A DNA stretch of 64,000 nt from Niveispirillum sp048066115 (GTDB lineage: Bacteria; Pseudomonadota; Alphaproteobacteria; Azospirillales; Azospirillaceae): the NCBI RefSeq assembly GCF_048066115.1, contig NZ_JBLTYX010000011.1:142790-206789 (forward strand), read 5' to 3'. Positions 56,981 through 64,000 of the stretch are shown one piece after another; the first letter of the stretch is position 1, and each line of letters begins with the position of its first letter. The notes beneath the pieces were generated by a model. That model worked only from the letters and a program-made list of their open reading frames with translations. It had not been told where the DNA came from and made no database searches. Position numbers and translations under genes: made by a program.

Positions 56981-57038
56981 CAATAGTGCTGGAAGGCCTT
57001 TTCCGTCAGGGCTCGGCATTCGCCTCGACCTGACCTAC
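56949..57038. repeat. palindromic repeat family C, copy 2 (C2)
   Basis: GTAGGTCAGGTCGAG and CTCGACCTGACCTAC form the outer arms; GAGCCCTGAC and GTCAGGGCTC the inner arms. It overlaps the 3' end of the pseudouridine synthase gene and ends 7 bp before the stop codon of the convergent antiporter gene. Confidence 0.9.
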
Positions 57039-57045
57039 GGCGTTG

Positions 57046-58341
57046 TTATCGTTTCCATAAGCGACGTACCTCGTCCACCAGCACGGCCGCCGCGTGCAGC
57101 AGGGCGCCGCCGACCCGGTTGAGCAGGGCGATCTCCCCGCGATAGATCTGGGCCAAGGCGCCGCGCATGCTGCCGATGCCGCCTTCGGCCAGGACATGGA
57201 AGCGCCGGGCGCTGACCAGCCAGATGGGGCTGAACAGCCAGGACAGCGCGATCACCGTCACGGCCAGCTGCTGGGCATCCTTGTCGATGGCGCCGATGGA
57301 CAGGCCGGCAGCCGCCAGCACGAAGCTGAATTCGCCCAGGCTGCCCATGATCACCCCGGCGGGAAATGCCCGTTCCCACGGTTCGCCCAGCAGATGCAGG
57401 GTGGTGACATTGATGGCCGATTTCACCGCCGTCACCACGAACAGCAGCAGCAGAACCTCCCCCAGATGGGTCCAGGCGAAGGACAGGTCGATCAGCAGGC
57501 CGATCGACAGGAAGAACACCACGATCAGCACCGACTGGATCGGGTGGGTGGCGCGCAGCGACAGGGCGCGGCCGTCGGAATTGCCCAGCATGAAGCCGGC
57601 GACAAAGGCGCCGAACGCCGCCGACAGGCCCATCACGCCCGACGCCGCCGCCATGGTGAAGCAGAAGGCCAAGGCGGCGAGCGGAATGACCTCATGATTG
57701 CGCTTGAACCATTCGCCATAGGGGACGGTCAGCCGTTCATGACGTGACAGGAACCAGACCAGCCCGCCCAGCGCCGCCATCGCCGCCGCCAGCTTGAACA
57801 GCACGGCGGCCGACAGGCCCCCGCCGCTGCCCATGCCGTTGGTGATCAGCAGCAGGGGCACGAAGGCCAGGTCCTGGGCGATCAGCACGCCGACGGTGAC
57901 GCGGCCCGTCTGGGTCTTCAGCTCCCCCACATCCTCCAGCATCTTGATGGCCACCGCCGTACCCGACAGCGCCATGATGAAGCCCATGACGACGGAGCGC
58001 GGCCAGGGCCAGCCCAGCAGCAGCCCGGCCAGACCGGTGACCAGCAGCGACAGGCCGATCTGACAGGCGACGGCGGCCAGGGCCACCTTCCACACCGCCT
58101 GGAACGCCTTCACCGACAGTTCCATGCCGACCAGGAACAGCAGCATCAGCACGCCCAGTTCCGCCAGGGTGGTGATGCTTTCCGAGGATTCCACCAGCCC
58201 GAACCCGCCCGGCCCCAGCACGATGCCCGCCACGATATAGCCGACGATCGCCGGCTGTTTCAGGCGCGACAAGGCCAGCCCGCAGAGCAGGGCCACGGAG
58301 GTGACGATGGCGATGCCGGTCAGGTCGAAATGATGCTCCAA
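57046..58341 (-). CDS. Kef/CPA2-type cation:proton antiporter
   Basis: A 431-aa membrane protein with about 12-13 helices. The N-terminal region QPAIVGYIVAGIVLGPGG and the functional stretch MALSGTAVAIKMLEDVGE...GVLIAQDLAFVPLL are typical of CPA2 exchangers. No C-terminal TrkA-N/RCK domain is present, unlike full-length KefB/KefC. It probably exchanges K+ or Na+ for H+. It is convergent with the pseudouridine synthase gene. Confidence 0.9.
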   Translation of the reverse strand: MEHHFDLTGIAIVTSVALLCGLALSRLKQPAIVGYIVAGIVLGPGGFGLVESSESITTLAELGVLMLLFLVGMELSVKAFQAVWKVALAAVACQIGLSLLVTGLAGLLLGWPWPRSVVMGFIMALSGTAVAIKMLEDVGELKTQTGRVTVGVLIAQDLAFVPLLLITNGMGSGGGLSAAVLFKLAAAMAALGGLVWFLSRHERLTVPYGEWFKRNHEVIPLAALAFCFTMAAASGVMGLSAAFGAFVAGFMLGNSDGRALSLRATHPIQSVLIVVFFLSIGLLIDLSFAWTHLGEVLLLLFVVTAVKSAINVTTLHLLGEPWERAFPAGVIMGSLGEFSFVLAAAGLSIGAIDKDAQQLAVTVIALSWLFSPIWLVSARRFHVLAEGGIGSMRGALAQIYRGEIALLNRVGGALLHAAAVLVDEVRRLWKR

Positions 58342-58537
58342 CGGGGATGTCCTGGGCTCCGGAACGGGACGGGGCCAGTTTCCCCGGAGGGGTGGCGTAT
58401 CGCAACCATCAATCGAGGGGGGAGGGGACCGATTGCGGGGGAGCGGGAGGGGGCGCTGTTGGAACCGGCGGGTTTACCTTTCCCGCGAAGGCGAGACTTC
58501 CGCCAAAGTTCTGGGCACCTTCGTTTCCGCCTCTCCA

Positions 58538-58621
58538 ACCGTCACCCCGGCGAAGGTCGGGGCCCAAGTGACAAGCACCTCGTTCTACGACCTGGGCCCC
58601 GGCCTTCGCCGGGGTGACGGT
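58538..58621. repeat. palindromic repeat family B, copy 4 (B4)
   Basis: Outer arms as in B1; core oriented as in B2. It lies in the 337-bp gap between the antiporter and VOC genes; nothing else identifiable is there. Confidence 0.9.
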
Positions 58622-58678
58622 AGAGAGTGTGAAATCCTTACGGCCCAAGAGTTTTGCAGAGGCCTCGTGCCCCCCCCC

Positions 58679-59125
58679 TCAGCAGCCGTTGGTCACCACC
58701 GCCCCGGGCTTGCTGGGCGTGGACAGCGACCAGAGATGGCCGTAGGGGTCGCGGACCTGGCCGTAGCGGTCGCCCCAGAACATGTCGGCGGGCTTCATGG
58801 CTTCCGTGGCGCCGGCGGCGATGGCCTGGGCGAAGCTGGCATCGACATCGGGCACGGCCATGTGCAGGGTGATGGGCGTGTTCTTGGGGTATTCCGTGGC
58901 CGCACCGCCGCGATATTCGGGGAAATCGTCGCACAACATCAGCGGGCCGCCATTGATCAGGATCTGGCCGTGCAGCAGGCGCTTGCCATCCTCGGCCGGC
59001 ATTTCCATGACCTTGGTGGCACCGAAGGCGCGGATATAGAAATCGATGGCCTCACGGGCGCCGTTCACCACCAGATGCGGGATGACGCCGGTGGTGTTGT
59101 GGGCGTATTCGGGCTTCTCGGTCAT
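58679..59125 (-). CDS. VOC family protein (PhnB-like)
   Basis: A 148-aa protein of the vicinal oxygen chelate fold, PhnB/3-demethylubiquinone-methyltransferase-like type: VIPHLVVNGAREAIDFYIRAFGA, then GDRYGQVRDPYGHLWSLST. The start has GGAGGAAACC upstream. Such proteins often sit beside ECF sigma factors of the ECF41/42 kind, as here. Reaction unknown. Confidence 0.85.
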   Translation of the reverse strand: MTEKPEYAHNTTGVIPHLVVNGAREAIDFYIRAFGATKVMEMPAEDGKRLLHGQILINGGPLMLCDDFPEYRGGAATEYPKNTPITLHMAVPDVDASFAQAIAAGATEAMKPADMFWGDRYGQVRDPYGHLWSLSTPSKPGAVVTNGC

Positions 59126-59207
59126 GGTTTCCTCCGTTGGATGGAAAGGGGATGATATTCCAAGGACGGATGGGCCGCGCCGGCCCCGACAGTCCCTCCA
59201 AAATATT

Positions 59208-60455
59208 TCACGGACCTGCCTGCAGATTGTCCAGATGCTGGCGGATATGAGCCGCTTCCGCCGGGCTGTGGGCGAGCGCGATGGCGCGGCCGAAGGCGTC
59301 GCGGGCTTCGGCCTTGCGGCCCAGCTGCATCAGCAGGCCGCCGCGCAGGCCGTGGAAATGGAAATAGCCGGACAGGCGGTCGCCCAGCGGTTCGACCATG
59401 GCCAGGGCCGCTTCCGCCCCCCGCACCTTGGACACGGCAACGGCGCGGTTCAGCGTGATGACGGGGGACGGGGACAGGGTTTCCAGCCCGCCATAGAGCA
59501 GGTCGATCTGGGCCCAGTCGGTGTCGGCGGCCGTGGGCGCGCGGGCATGCAAGGCGGCGATGGCGGCCTGGATCTGATAGGGGCCGGAACGGCGGTGGCG
59601 CACGGCCTTGTCCAGCAGGGCCAGCCCTTCATTGATGGCGGGCCGGTGCCAGAGGAGGCGGTCCTGATCCTCCAGCAGGATCACCGATCCGTCGGGGGCA
59701 TAGCGGGCGGGGCGGCGGGCATGCTGCAACAGCATCAGGGCCAGCAGGCCCATCATCTCCGGCTCCGCGCTGAACAGGCGCAGCAGCAGCCTTCCCAGGC
59801 GGATAGCCTCCTCACACAAGGGCGCGCGGGCGGCCCGTTCGTCGGCACCGGCGGAATAGCCTTCGTTGAACACCAGATAGACCATGGCGGCCACGGCGGC
59901 TAGCCGTTCGGGCCGGTCGGCGGCACCCGGCGCGTCGAACGGCACGGGGTTGGCGGCGATGCGGGCCTTGGCGCGGGTGATGCGCTGTTCCATGGCGCTG
60001 TCGCCGACCAGGAAGGCGCGGGCGATCTGTTTCACCGACAGGCCGGAGACGATGCGCAGCGCCAGGGCGATCTGCTGCGTGGCCGGCAGGTCGGGGTGGC
60101 AGCAGATGAACAGCAGGCGCAGCACGTCGTCGCGGTAATCGGCCTCGTCCAGCCTTCCCGCCATCTCCGCCTCCCGGTCCGACAGGTCGGACAGGGGCGC
60201 GTCATCGTCGGGCAGGGCGACATGGCGGGCGCGCACACGGGTCTGGTCGATGCCGGCATTGCGGCCGACCATGATCAGCCAGGCGGCGGCATCGCGCGGC
60301 GGCCCGTTCTTCGGCCAGGAGGAGAGCGCGCGCAAGGCCGCCTCCTGGAACGCCTCCTCCGCCAGGTCCAGGTCGCGGAAATAGCGCAGCAGCGCCCCCA
60401 CGGCTTGCGGCCTTGCCGCGGCCAGGGCGGCGCTGATCCAGGCATTGTCGGTCAT
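59208..60455 (-). CDS. ECF42-type RNA polymerase sigma factor
   Basis: A 415-aa protein. Residues ~10-75 are sigma region 2 (RYFRDLDLAEEAFQEAALRAL) and ~110-165 region 4 (LSVKQIARAFLVGDSAMEQRI). The remaining ~230 residues form a TPR-like C-terminal extension (INEGLALLDKAVRHRR...GPYQIQAAIAALHA), the hallmark of the ECF42 group. No anti-sigma gene is adjacent. The start overlaps the YCII gene by 4 bp, the usual ECF42 partner. Confidence 0.9.
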   Translation of the reverse strand: MTDNAWISAALAAARPQAVGALLRYFRDLDLAEEAFQEAALRALSSWPKNGPPRDAAAWLIMVGRNAGIDQTRVRARHVALPDDDAPLSDLSDREAEMAGRLDEADYRDDVLRLLFICCHPDLPATQQIALALRIVSGLSVKQIARAFLVGDSAMEQRITRAKARIAANPVPFDAPGAADRPERLAAVAAMVYLVFNEGYSAGADERAARAPLCEEAIRLGRLLLRLFSAEPEMMGLLALMLLQHARRPARYAPDGSVILLEDQDRLLWHRPAINEGLALLDKAVRHRRSGPYQIQAAIAALHARAPTAADTDWAQIDLLYGGLETLSPSPVITLNRAVAVSKVRGAEAALAMVEPLGDRLSGYFHFHGLRGGLLMQLGRKAEARDAFGRAIALAHSPAEAAHIRQHLDNLQAGP

Positions 60456-60838
60456 GGCGATGCCGACGACAGCGGTCCGCCCGGCATGAACAGGGCCACG
60501 GGCCGGATTTCATAGCAGCCCTTGCCGGGATTGGCGGCGGCCAGTTCGCGCGCCTTGTCCAGCGCCTCCTCCAGCCCCTCGCAATCGACGATGTAGAAGC
60601 CCAGCAGCTGTTCCTTGGTCTCGGCGAAGGGGCCGTCCAGGATCAGCGGCTCCTCCTTGCCCTTGCGCAGGGTGGCGGCGGCGGTGGTCGGCATCAGGCG
60701 GGCGACGGGGCCCAGCTTGCCCCTCTCCGCCCAGCCCTGCTGTACCTTGCCCAGCCGGTCCATGACGATGGCGTCTTCCTCCGGCGTCCAGGCGCCGACA
60801 TAATCTTCCTCGTTATAGCAAAGAATGGCGTACAACAT
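60452..60838 (-). CDS. YCII-related (DGPF-type) protein
   Basis: A 128-aa protein started at the ATG at 60836-60838 (GGGAGGCCC upstream). It has the DGPF motif region (EPLILDGPFAETKEQLLGFYIVDCEGLEEALDKA) and N-terminal MLYAILCYN. These ferredoxin-like small proteins are regularly encoded with ECF42 sigma factors; their function is unknown. Confidence 0.88.
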   Translation of the reverse strand: MLYAILCYNEEDYVGAWTPEEDAIVMDRLGKVQQGWAERGKLGPVARLMPTTAAATLRKGKEEPLILDGPFAETKEQLLGFYIVDCEGLEEALDKARELAAANPGKGCYEIRPVALFMPGGPLSSASP

Positions 60839-60915
60839 GATCGGGCCTCCCTTCGTCTTCATAGGACGGGGAGAGTATGCCGGTGCCGACAGGGGCTTTC
60901 AGGAAAATTCGGTAT

Positions 60916-63018
60916 TCACTCTGCTGCGACCTTCGCGGCCGGCGGCGCCTCGGACAACCTGCCGCCATCCAGCACCAGCACACGCCCCGCCGCTGCGATG
61001 GTTTCAGGGCGGTGGGCGATGGTGATGCGGGTGATGCCCAGGGCGGCGATATGCTGATTCACCTCCCGCTCCTTGGCCACGTCCAGGTGGCTGGTACCCT
61101 CGTCCATGATCAGGATGCGCGGGCGGCGGTATAGGGCGCGGGCCAGCAGCAGGCGCTGCTTCTGCCCGCCCGACAGGCCCGTTCCCATCTCGCCCACCAG
61201 GGTGTTGTAATTCATGGGCATGGCTATGATCTCGGCGTCGATGCCCGCCATGGCCGCACATTGGCGCATGCGCATCAGGTCGGGGGTGGCCTCGAAGAAG
61301 GTGATGTTCTCCGCCAGCGATCCGGTCAGGAGCTGATCATCCTGCATCACCACGCCGATCTGCGCGCGCAGGGCCACGGGGCCGATATGGTCGGCCGGTA
61401 CGCCATCGAACAGCACCTCCCCGGCCGTCGGCCGGAACAGGCCCAGCATCACCTTCAACAAGGTGGTCTTGCCGCCGCCCGACGGGCCGGTGATGGCCAC
61501 GAATTCGCCCGTTGCGACATCCAGATCGATGCCGGTGATGGTGTCCGGCTCCGTCTCCGCATAGCGATACGAAACGCCCTTCAGCGTGACGCCGCCCTTC
61601 AGTTCATGCGGGATCAGCGGGTCGGTGGCGTCGCTTTCCAGGCCCTTCTCTTTGTCGGAGAGCGCGATATCGGCGATGCGGTCCAGGTGCAGGTCCAGCA
61701 TCCGATACTGGATGACGGTTTCCAGCAGCTTGGTCGCTTTGTCCAGGAACTGGCCCTTGTAACTCATGAAGGCGTAAAGCATGCCAATGGTGATCTGGTT
61801 CTCCATGGCCAACATGGCGCCGACATAGACGGTGACGATATTCTCCAGCCCATAGATCAGGCCGTTGGCGGTGGTGAAGTTCAGGTTCAACTGCCCCAGG
61901 CGCACGCCGCGCGTGATGGTGTCGGCAAAGCGGTTCTGCCACACGCCTTCGCGCTCCATCTCGTGCCCGAAGATTTTGATGGTCTGGATGGCGCGGGTGC
62001 TTTCGATAAAGCTGGATTGCTCCTTGGCCGAGGCGGCAATCGCGTCCTCCTCCCGCTGGCGCAGCAGGTGGAAGGAGATCAGGCGGACGCCGATATAAAG
62101 CGCCAGTGCCACTAGCACGATGACGGCCAGCTTCACCGAATAAAGGAAGATCATCACCAGTGTGATTATGGCCATTACCCCATCGACCAGGGCGGCGATC
62201 AGGCCATTGGTGAACAGGTCGCGGATGGGGCGGGTGGAGCCAAACCGGCTGGCCATGTCCCCGATATGTCGCTTCTCGAACCAATCCAGCGGCAGACGCA
62301 ACAGATGGTGGAACAGGCTGGCCCCCATCTGGTGGCCGATCAACCCGCCCAGGACCAGCAGCACCCGCCCGCGTAGCCATTCGGCCACCAGTTTCACCGC
62401 CGTGAACAGGCCAAAGCCGATGGCCAGCGCCCAGAGCAGATCGCCATCGCCCTTCAACACCGCCTCATCCACAGCGATCTGCATATAGAAGGGGCTGGCG
62501 ATCACAAAAAGTTGCAGCACGACGGACAGAACCAGCGCTTGGCCCAGCGCTGTCTTCATCCCCGCGATCCGGCCCCACAGCGCCGCCATGGGCAGGCGGG
62601 AGCGTTCCTTGCGCTTCTCGAAGGACGGGGTGGGGGTCAGCTCCAGGGCTACCCCGGTGAAATGCTGACTGACCTCTGCAAGGGTCATCCGTCGTTCGCC
62701 GCGCGCCGGGTCCAGGATGGTGACCTTGTCCCCCCTCACCCCGGCCAGAACCACGAAATGGTTCATGTCCCAGTGCAGAATGGCGGGCAGCTTCAGGTCC
62801 TTCAACTGCGCCGGCTCCAGCCGCAGTCCCCGCCCGCTGAAACCCAGCTTCTGGGCCATCAGCAGGATATTCTTCATCGTCGTCCCCTTCAGGGAGATGG
62901 AGAAGCGACGGCGCAGCGCGGGCAGGTTCGTCTCATGGCCATGATTGCTGGACACCATGGCGAGGCAGGCGAGACCGCATTCGGAGGCTTCGGATTGAAG
63001 TATTTGGTGGTGTTTCAT
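60916..63018 (-). CDS. peptidase-containing ABC exporter (C39 PCAT)
   Basis: A 700-aa half-transporter for peptides with double-glycine leaders. The N-terminal C39 protease has Q8, C14 (SECGLACLAM), H87 (NHFVVL) and D103 (DPARG), all intact. Membrane helices span ~165-440. The C-terminal ATPase has Walker A GPSGGGKTT, signature LSGGQKQR and Walker B ILIMDEGTS. It should cleave after Gly-Gly and secrete the core of the 60-aa precursor encoded upstream at 63738. No HlyD-type adaptor gene is visible in the window. Confidence 0.94.
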   Translation of the reverse strand: MKHHQILQSEASECGLACLAMVSSNHGHETNLPALRRRFSISLKGTTMKNILLMAQKLGFSGRGLRLEPAQLKDLKLPAILHWDMNHFVVLAGVRGDKVTILDPARGERRMTLAEVSQHFTGVALELTPTPSFEKRKERSRLPMAALWGRIAGMKTALGQALVLSVVLQLFVIASPFYMQIAVDEAVLKGDGDLLWALAIGFGLFTAVKLVAEWLRGRVLLVLGGLIGHQMGASLFHHLLRLPLDWFEKRHIGDMASRFGSTRPIRDLFTNGLIAALVDGVMAIITLVMIFLYSVKLAVIVLVALALYIGVRLISFHLLRQREEDAIAASAKEQSSFIESTRAIQTIKIFGHEMEREGVWQNRFADTITRGVRLGQLNLNFTTANGLIYGLENIVTVYVGAMLAMENQITIGMLYAFMSYKGQFLDKATKLLETVIQYRMLDLHLDRIADIALSDKEKGLESDATDPLIPHELKGGVTLKGVSYRYAETEPDTITGIDLDVATGEFVAITGPSGGGKTTLLKVMLGLFRPTAGEVLFDGVPADHIGPVALRAQIGVVMQDDQLLTGSLAENITFFEATPDLMRMRQCAAMAGIDAEIIAMPMNYNTLVGEMGTGLSGGQKQRLLLARALYRRPRILIMDEGTSHLDVAKEREVNQHIAALGITRITIAHRPETIAAAGRVLVLDGGRLSEAPPAAKVAAE

Positions 63019-63095
63019 TTCCAGCGGGTCAAATATGTTGGTGTGTAGTTTAATTTATATCGTATTTTTCCAATTTTTGGCTGTTGAAATAAAAC

Positions 63096-63683
63096 TCAAA
63101 TAGTATTTTTAAATACCAAAAGACCTAAATTATATACAATATGTATTGATAGCACCCCCCAGAAGGCGGTTGTCCAATTTCTCTGCGCATACCATATATC
63201 AAACAGCATGGCCATCACTGCGAATCCAAGCACGATTTGCGGTGTTTTCCATATGATGTATGGTGCATGCAAGTAGGCTGCCAAGGCTGCTATGGTGACG
63301 ATATAGGCCAACCTCTGTCCAGTTACCCTGAACGGAATTGAAATTGCGGCAATAACGAGGGTCTCAAATATGGGGGAAAAAAACACATATATGAACGCGT
63401 CCACCCCCGTATCGGGCTTGTACTGTTTTGTAGTTGATGTGACCTTTGAAAAGGTTAATACTATAATAATTGAAACAATACATAGAAATATCCCCACAAA
63501 TAATCCAAGGATAATGGCCTTTGATGTGTAATTTTTGACATTAATATTGAATATGGTTTCCGCAAAATGGTAGTTTTTGCTGGTGTTTTTCTGTGTTATG
63601 TTTGATTTTATCCAAATAGCCGTAAAGAAGTAAATTAAAGATAGCGTCAAAACAATCGGAGTAGAGAAGGTGGAAATATCCAT
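63096..63683 (-). CDS. CPBP-like polytopic membrane protein, AT-rich gene
   Basis: A 195-aa protein with five to six hydrophobic segments. Late motifs resemble CPBP (CAAX protease/bacteriocin-processing) proteins: PIFETLVIAAIS in place of EExxxR, AAYLHAPY, and SIHIVYN for the HxxxN motif. The second glutamate and arginine of motif 1 are missing, so catalysis is doubtful. GGAGG lies upstream of the start. Base composition is far more AT-rich than its neighbours. Lying between precursor and exporter, it may give immunity or help maturation. Confidence 0.65.
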   Translation of the reverse strand: MDISTFSTPIVLTLSLIYFFTAIWIKSNITQKNTSKNYHFAETIFNINVKNYTSKAIILGLFVGIFLCIVSIIIVLTFSKVTSTTKQYKPDTGVDAFIYVFFSPIFETLVIAAISIPFRVTGQRLAYIVTIAALAAYLHAPYIIWKTPQIVLGFAVMAMLFDIWYAQRNWTTAFWGVLSIHIVYNLGLLVFKNTI

Positions 63684-63699
63684 GATGCCTCCGGTGGAG

Positions 63700-63733
63700 G
63701 TGGTCGATGGCGGAATGCTCCGCCATCGACCAC
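63700..63733 (-). terminator. intercistronic hairpin after precursor gene
   Basis: A perfect 15-bp stem (GTGGTCGATGGCGGA / TCCGCCATCGACCAC) with loop ATGC, four bases after the precursor stop codon. No T-run follows. Such hairpins stabilise or partly terminate the message so that the precursor is made in excess. Confidence 0.7.
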
Positions 63734-63737
63734 ATGA

Positions 63738-63920
63738 TTAGCAGATGACGTTGCCCATCTGGTCATAGGTGATATCACCGATGGGGCGGCCACCCCCCGA
63801 CAACCAGCTGTAAAACAGGCATCCGACCATGCCGCCCGGATCGGTCGGGTCGGGATTGCACGTTCCGCTATCATCACCACCGGAAGCCTGGGAAAGATCT
63901 TCCATCGTCATCTCGAGCAT
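63738..63920 (-). CDS. double-glycine leader bacteriocin/RiPP-like precursor
   Basis: A 60-aa peptide preceded by AAGGAG. Residues 1-15 form a double-glycine leader ending MEDLSQASGG, with Met(-12), Asp(-8), Leu(-7) and Ala(-4) at the usual positions. The predicted core (16-60) is acidic and Gly/Pro-rich with three cysteines (C21, C34, C60, the last being the C-terminal residue), an aromatic CLFYSWLSGGG stretch and the tail GDITYDQMGNVIC. A hairpin, a CPBP-like gene and a C39 exporter follow on the same strand. I recognise no known bacteriocin family. Confidence 0.72.
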   Translation of the reverse strand: MLEMTMEDLSQASGGDDSGTCNPDPTDPGGMVGCLFYSWLSGGGRPIGDITYDQMGNVIC

Positions 63921-64000
63921 TTCACTCTCCTTGGTTTATTAGAGTCTGATCCGAAATTGATCTGAACTGTATCAATGCCTTGCGATCCGTCGGATGAAGA

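Noticed and set aside
63541..63880. Overlapping small frames around the precursor gene
   Set aside because: They lack ribosome sites and leader features; the 63738-63920 frame has AAGGAG and a double-glycine leader.

Overview
The window is GC-rich, densely coded bacterial DNA, and its gene content fits an alphaproteobacterium. Pointers are a COQ9-family gene beside peptide deformylase and rpsU, an Aap-type amino-acid ABC transporter, five TonB-dependent receptors and abundant 'HPGESRDPG'-type palindromic repeats. Rhodospirillales/Azospirillaceae is my best guess, by inference only. There is no rRNA, ordinary tRNA, CRISPR array or intact insertion sequence.

Layout. 1-6364: a LysR-type regulator (cut by the window edge) divergent from a cystathionine beta-lyase-like enzyme and an Aap-type ABC transporter (aapJQMP). 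6751-12721: TonB receptor, CopC-like protein, M20 peptidase and, on the other strand, a lipoprotein of unknown function. 13201-18430: TonB receptor, SnoaL-like protein, MFS transporter and NmrA-like protein, probably a small-molecule uptake/conversion unit. 18531-20827: a response regulator with a degenerate GGDEF-like tail plus an unrecognised partner. 21329-31115: an exopolysaccharide-type locus (ManC, GH113-like hydrolase, BcsB-like protein, MshEN-GT2 glycosyltransferase, membrane protein, second response regulator, outer-membrane barrel).

31131-37312 is a complete RNA-repair locus: rtcR is divergent from rsr (Ro60), three tandem Y-RNA-like genes, rtcB and rtcA, with a clear sigma-54 promoter in front of rsr. 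Two of the Y RNAs carry circularly permuted tRNA bodies, opened at different positions. This is the most striking part of the window.

37402-47515: two YbjQ-type proteins, a PepSY/TonB-receptor iron-uptake pair with a Fur-like box, a large TonB receptor and a CadC/TolB-like membrane regulator. 47955-50410: a small protein, a MarR-like regulator, COQ9, def and rpsU. 50574-50884: a nested repeat cluster. 50990-58341: AraC, LysE, TonB receptor, HNH protein, a Tat-exported superoxide dismutase, an RluE-type pseudouridine synthase and a Kef-type antiporter. 58679-60838: VOC protein, ECF42-type sigma factor and YCII protein. 60916-63920: a bacteriocin-like operon in partly AT-rich DNA, made of a 60-aa double-glycine precursor, a CPBP-like membrane protein and a C39 peptidase ABC exporter.

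Four families of palindromic repeats are dispersed through the window and are called A to D here. Family D (three copies) is the most unusual: a chain of hairpins whose last stem has a different sequence in each copy but is always self-complementary.
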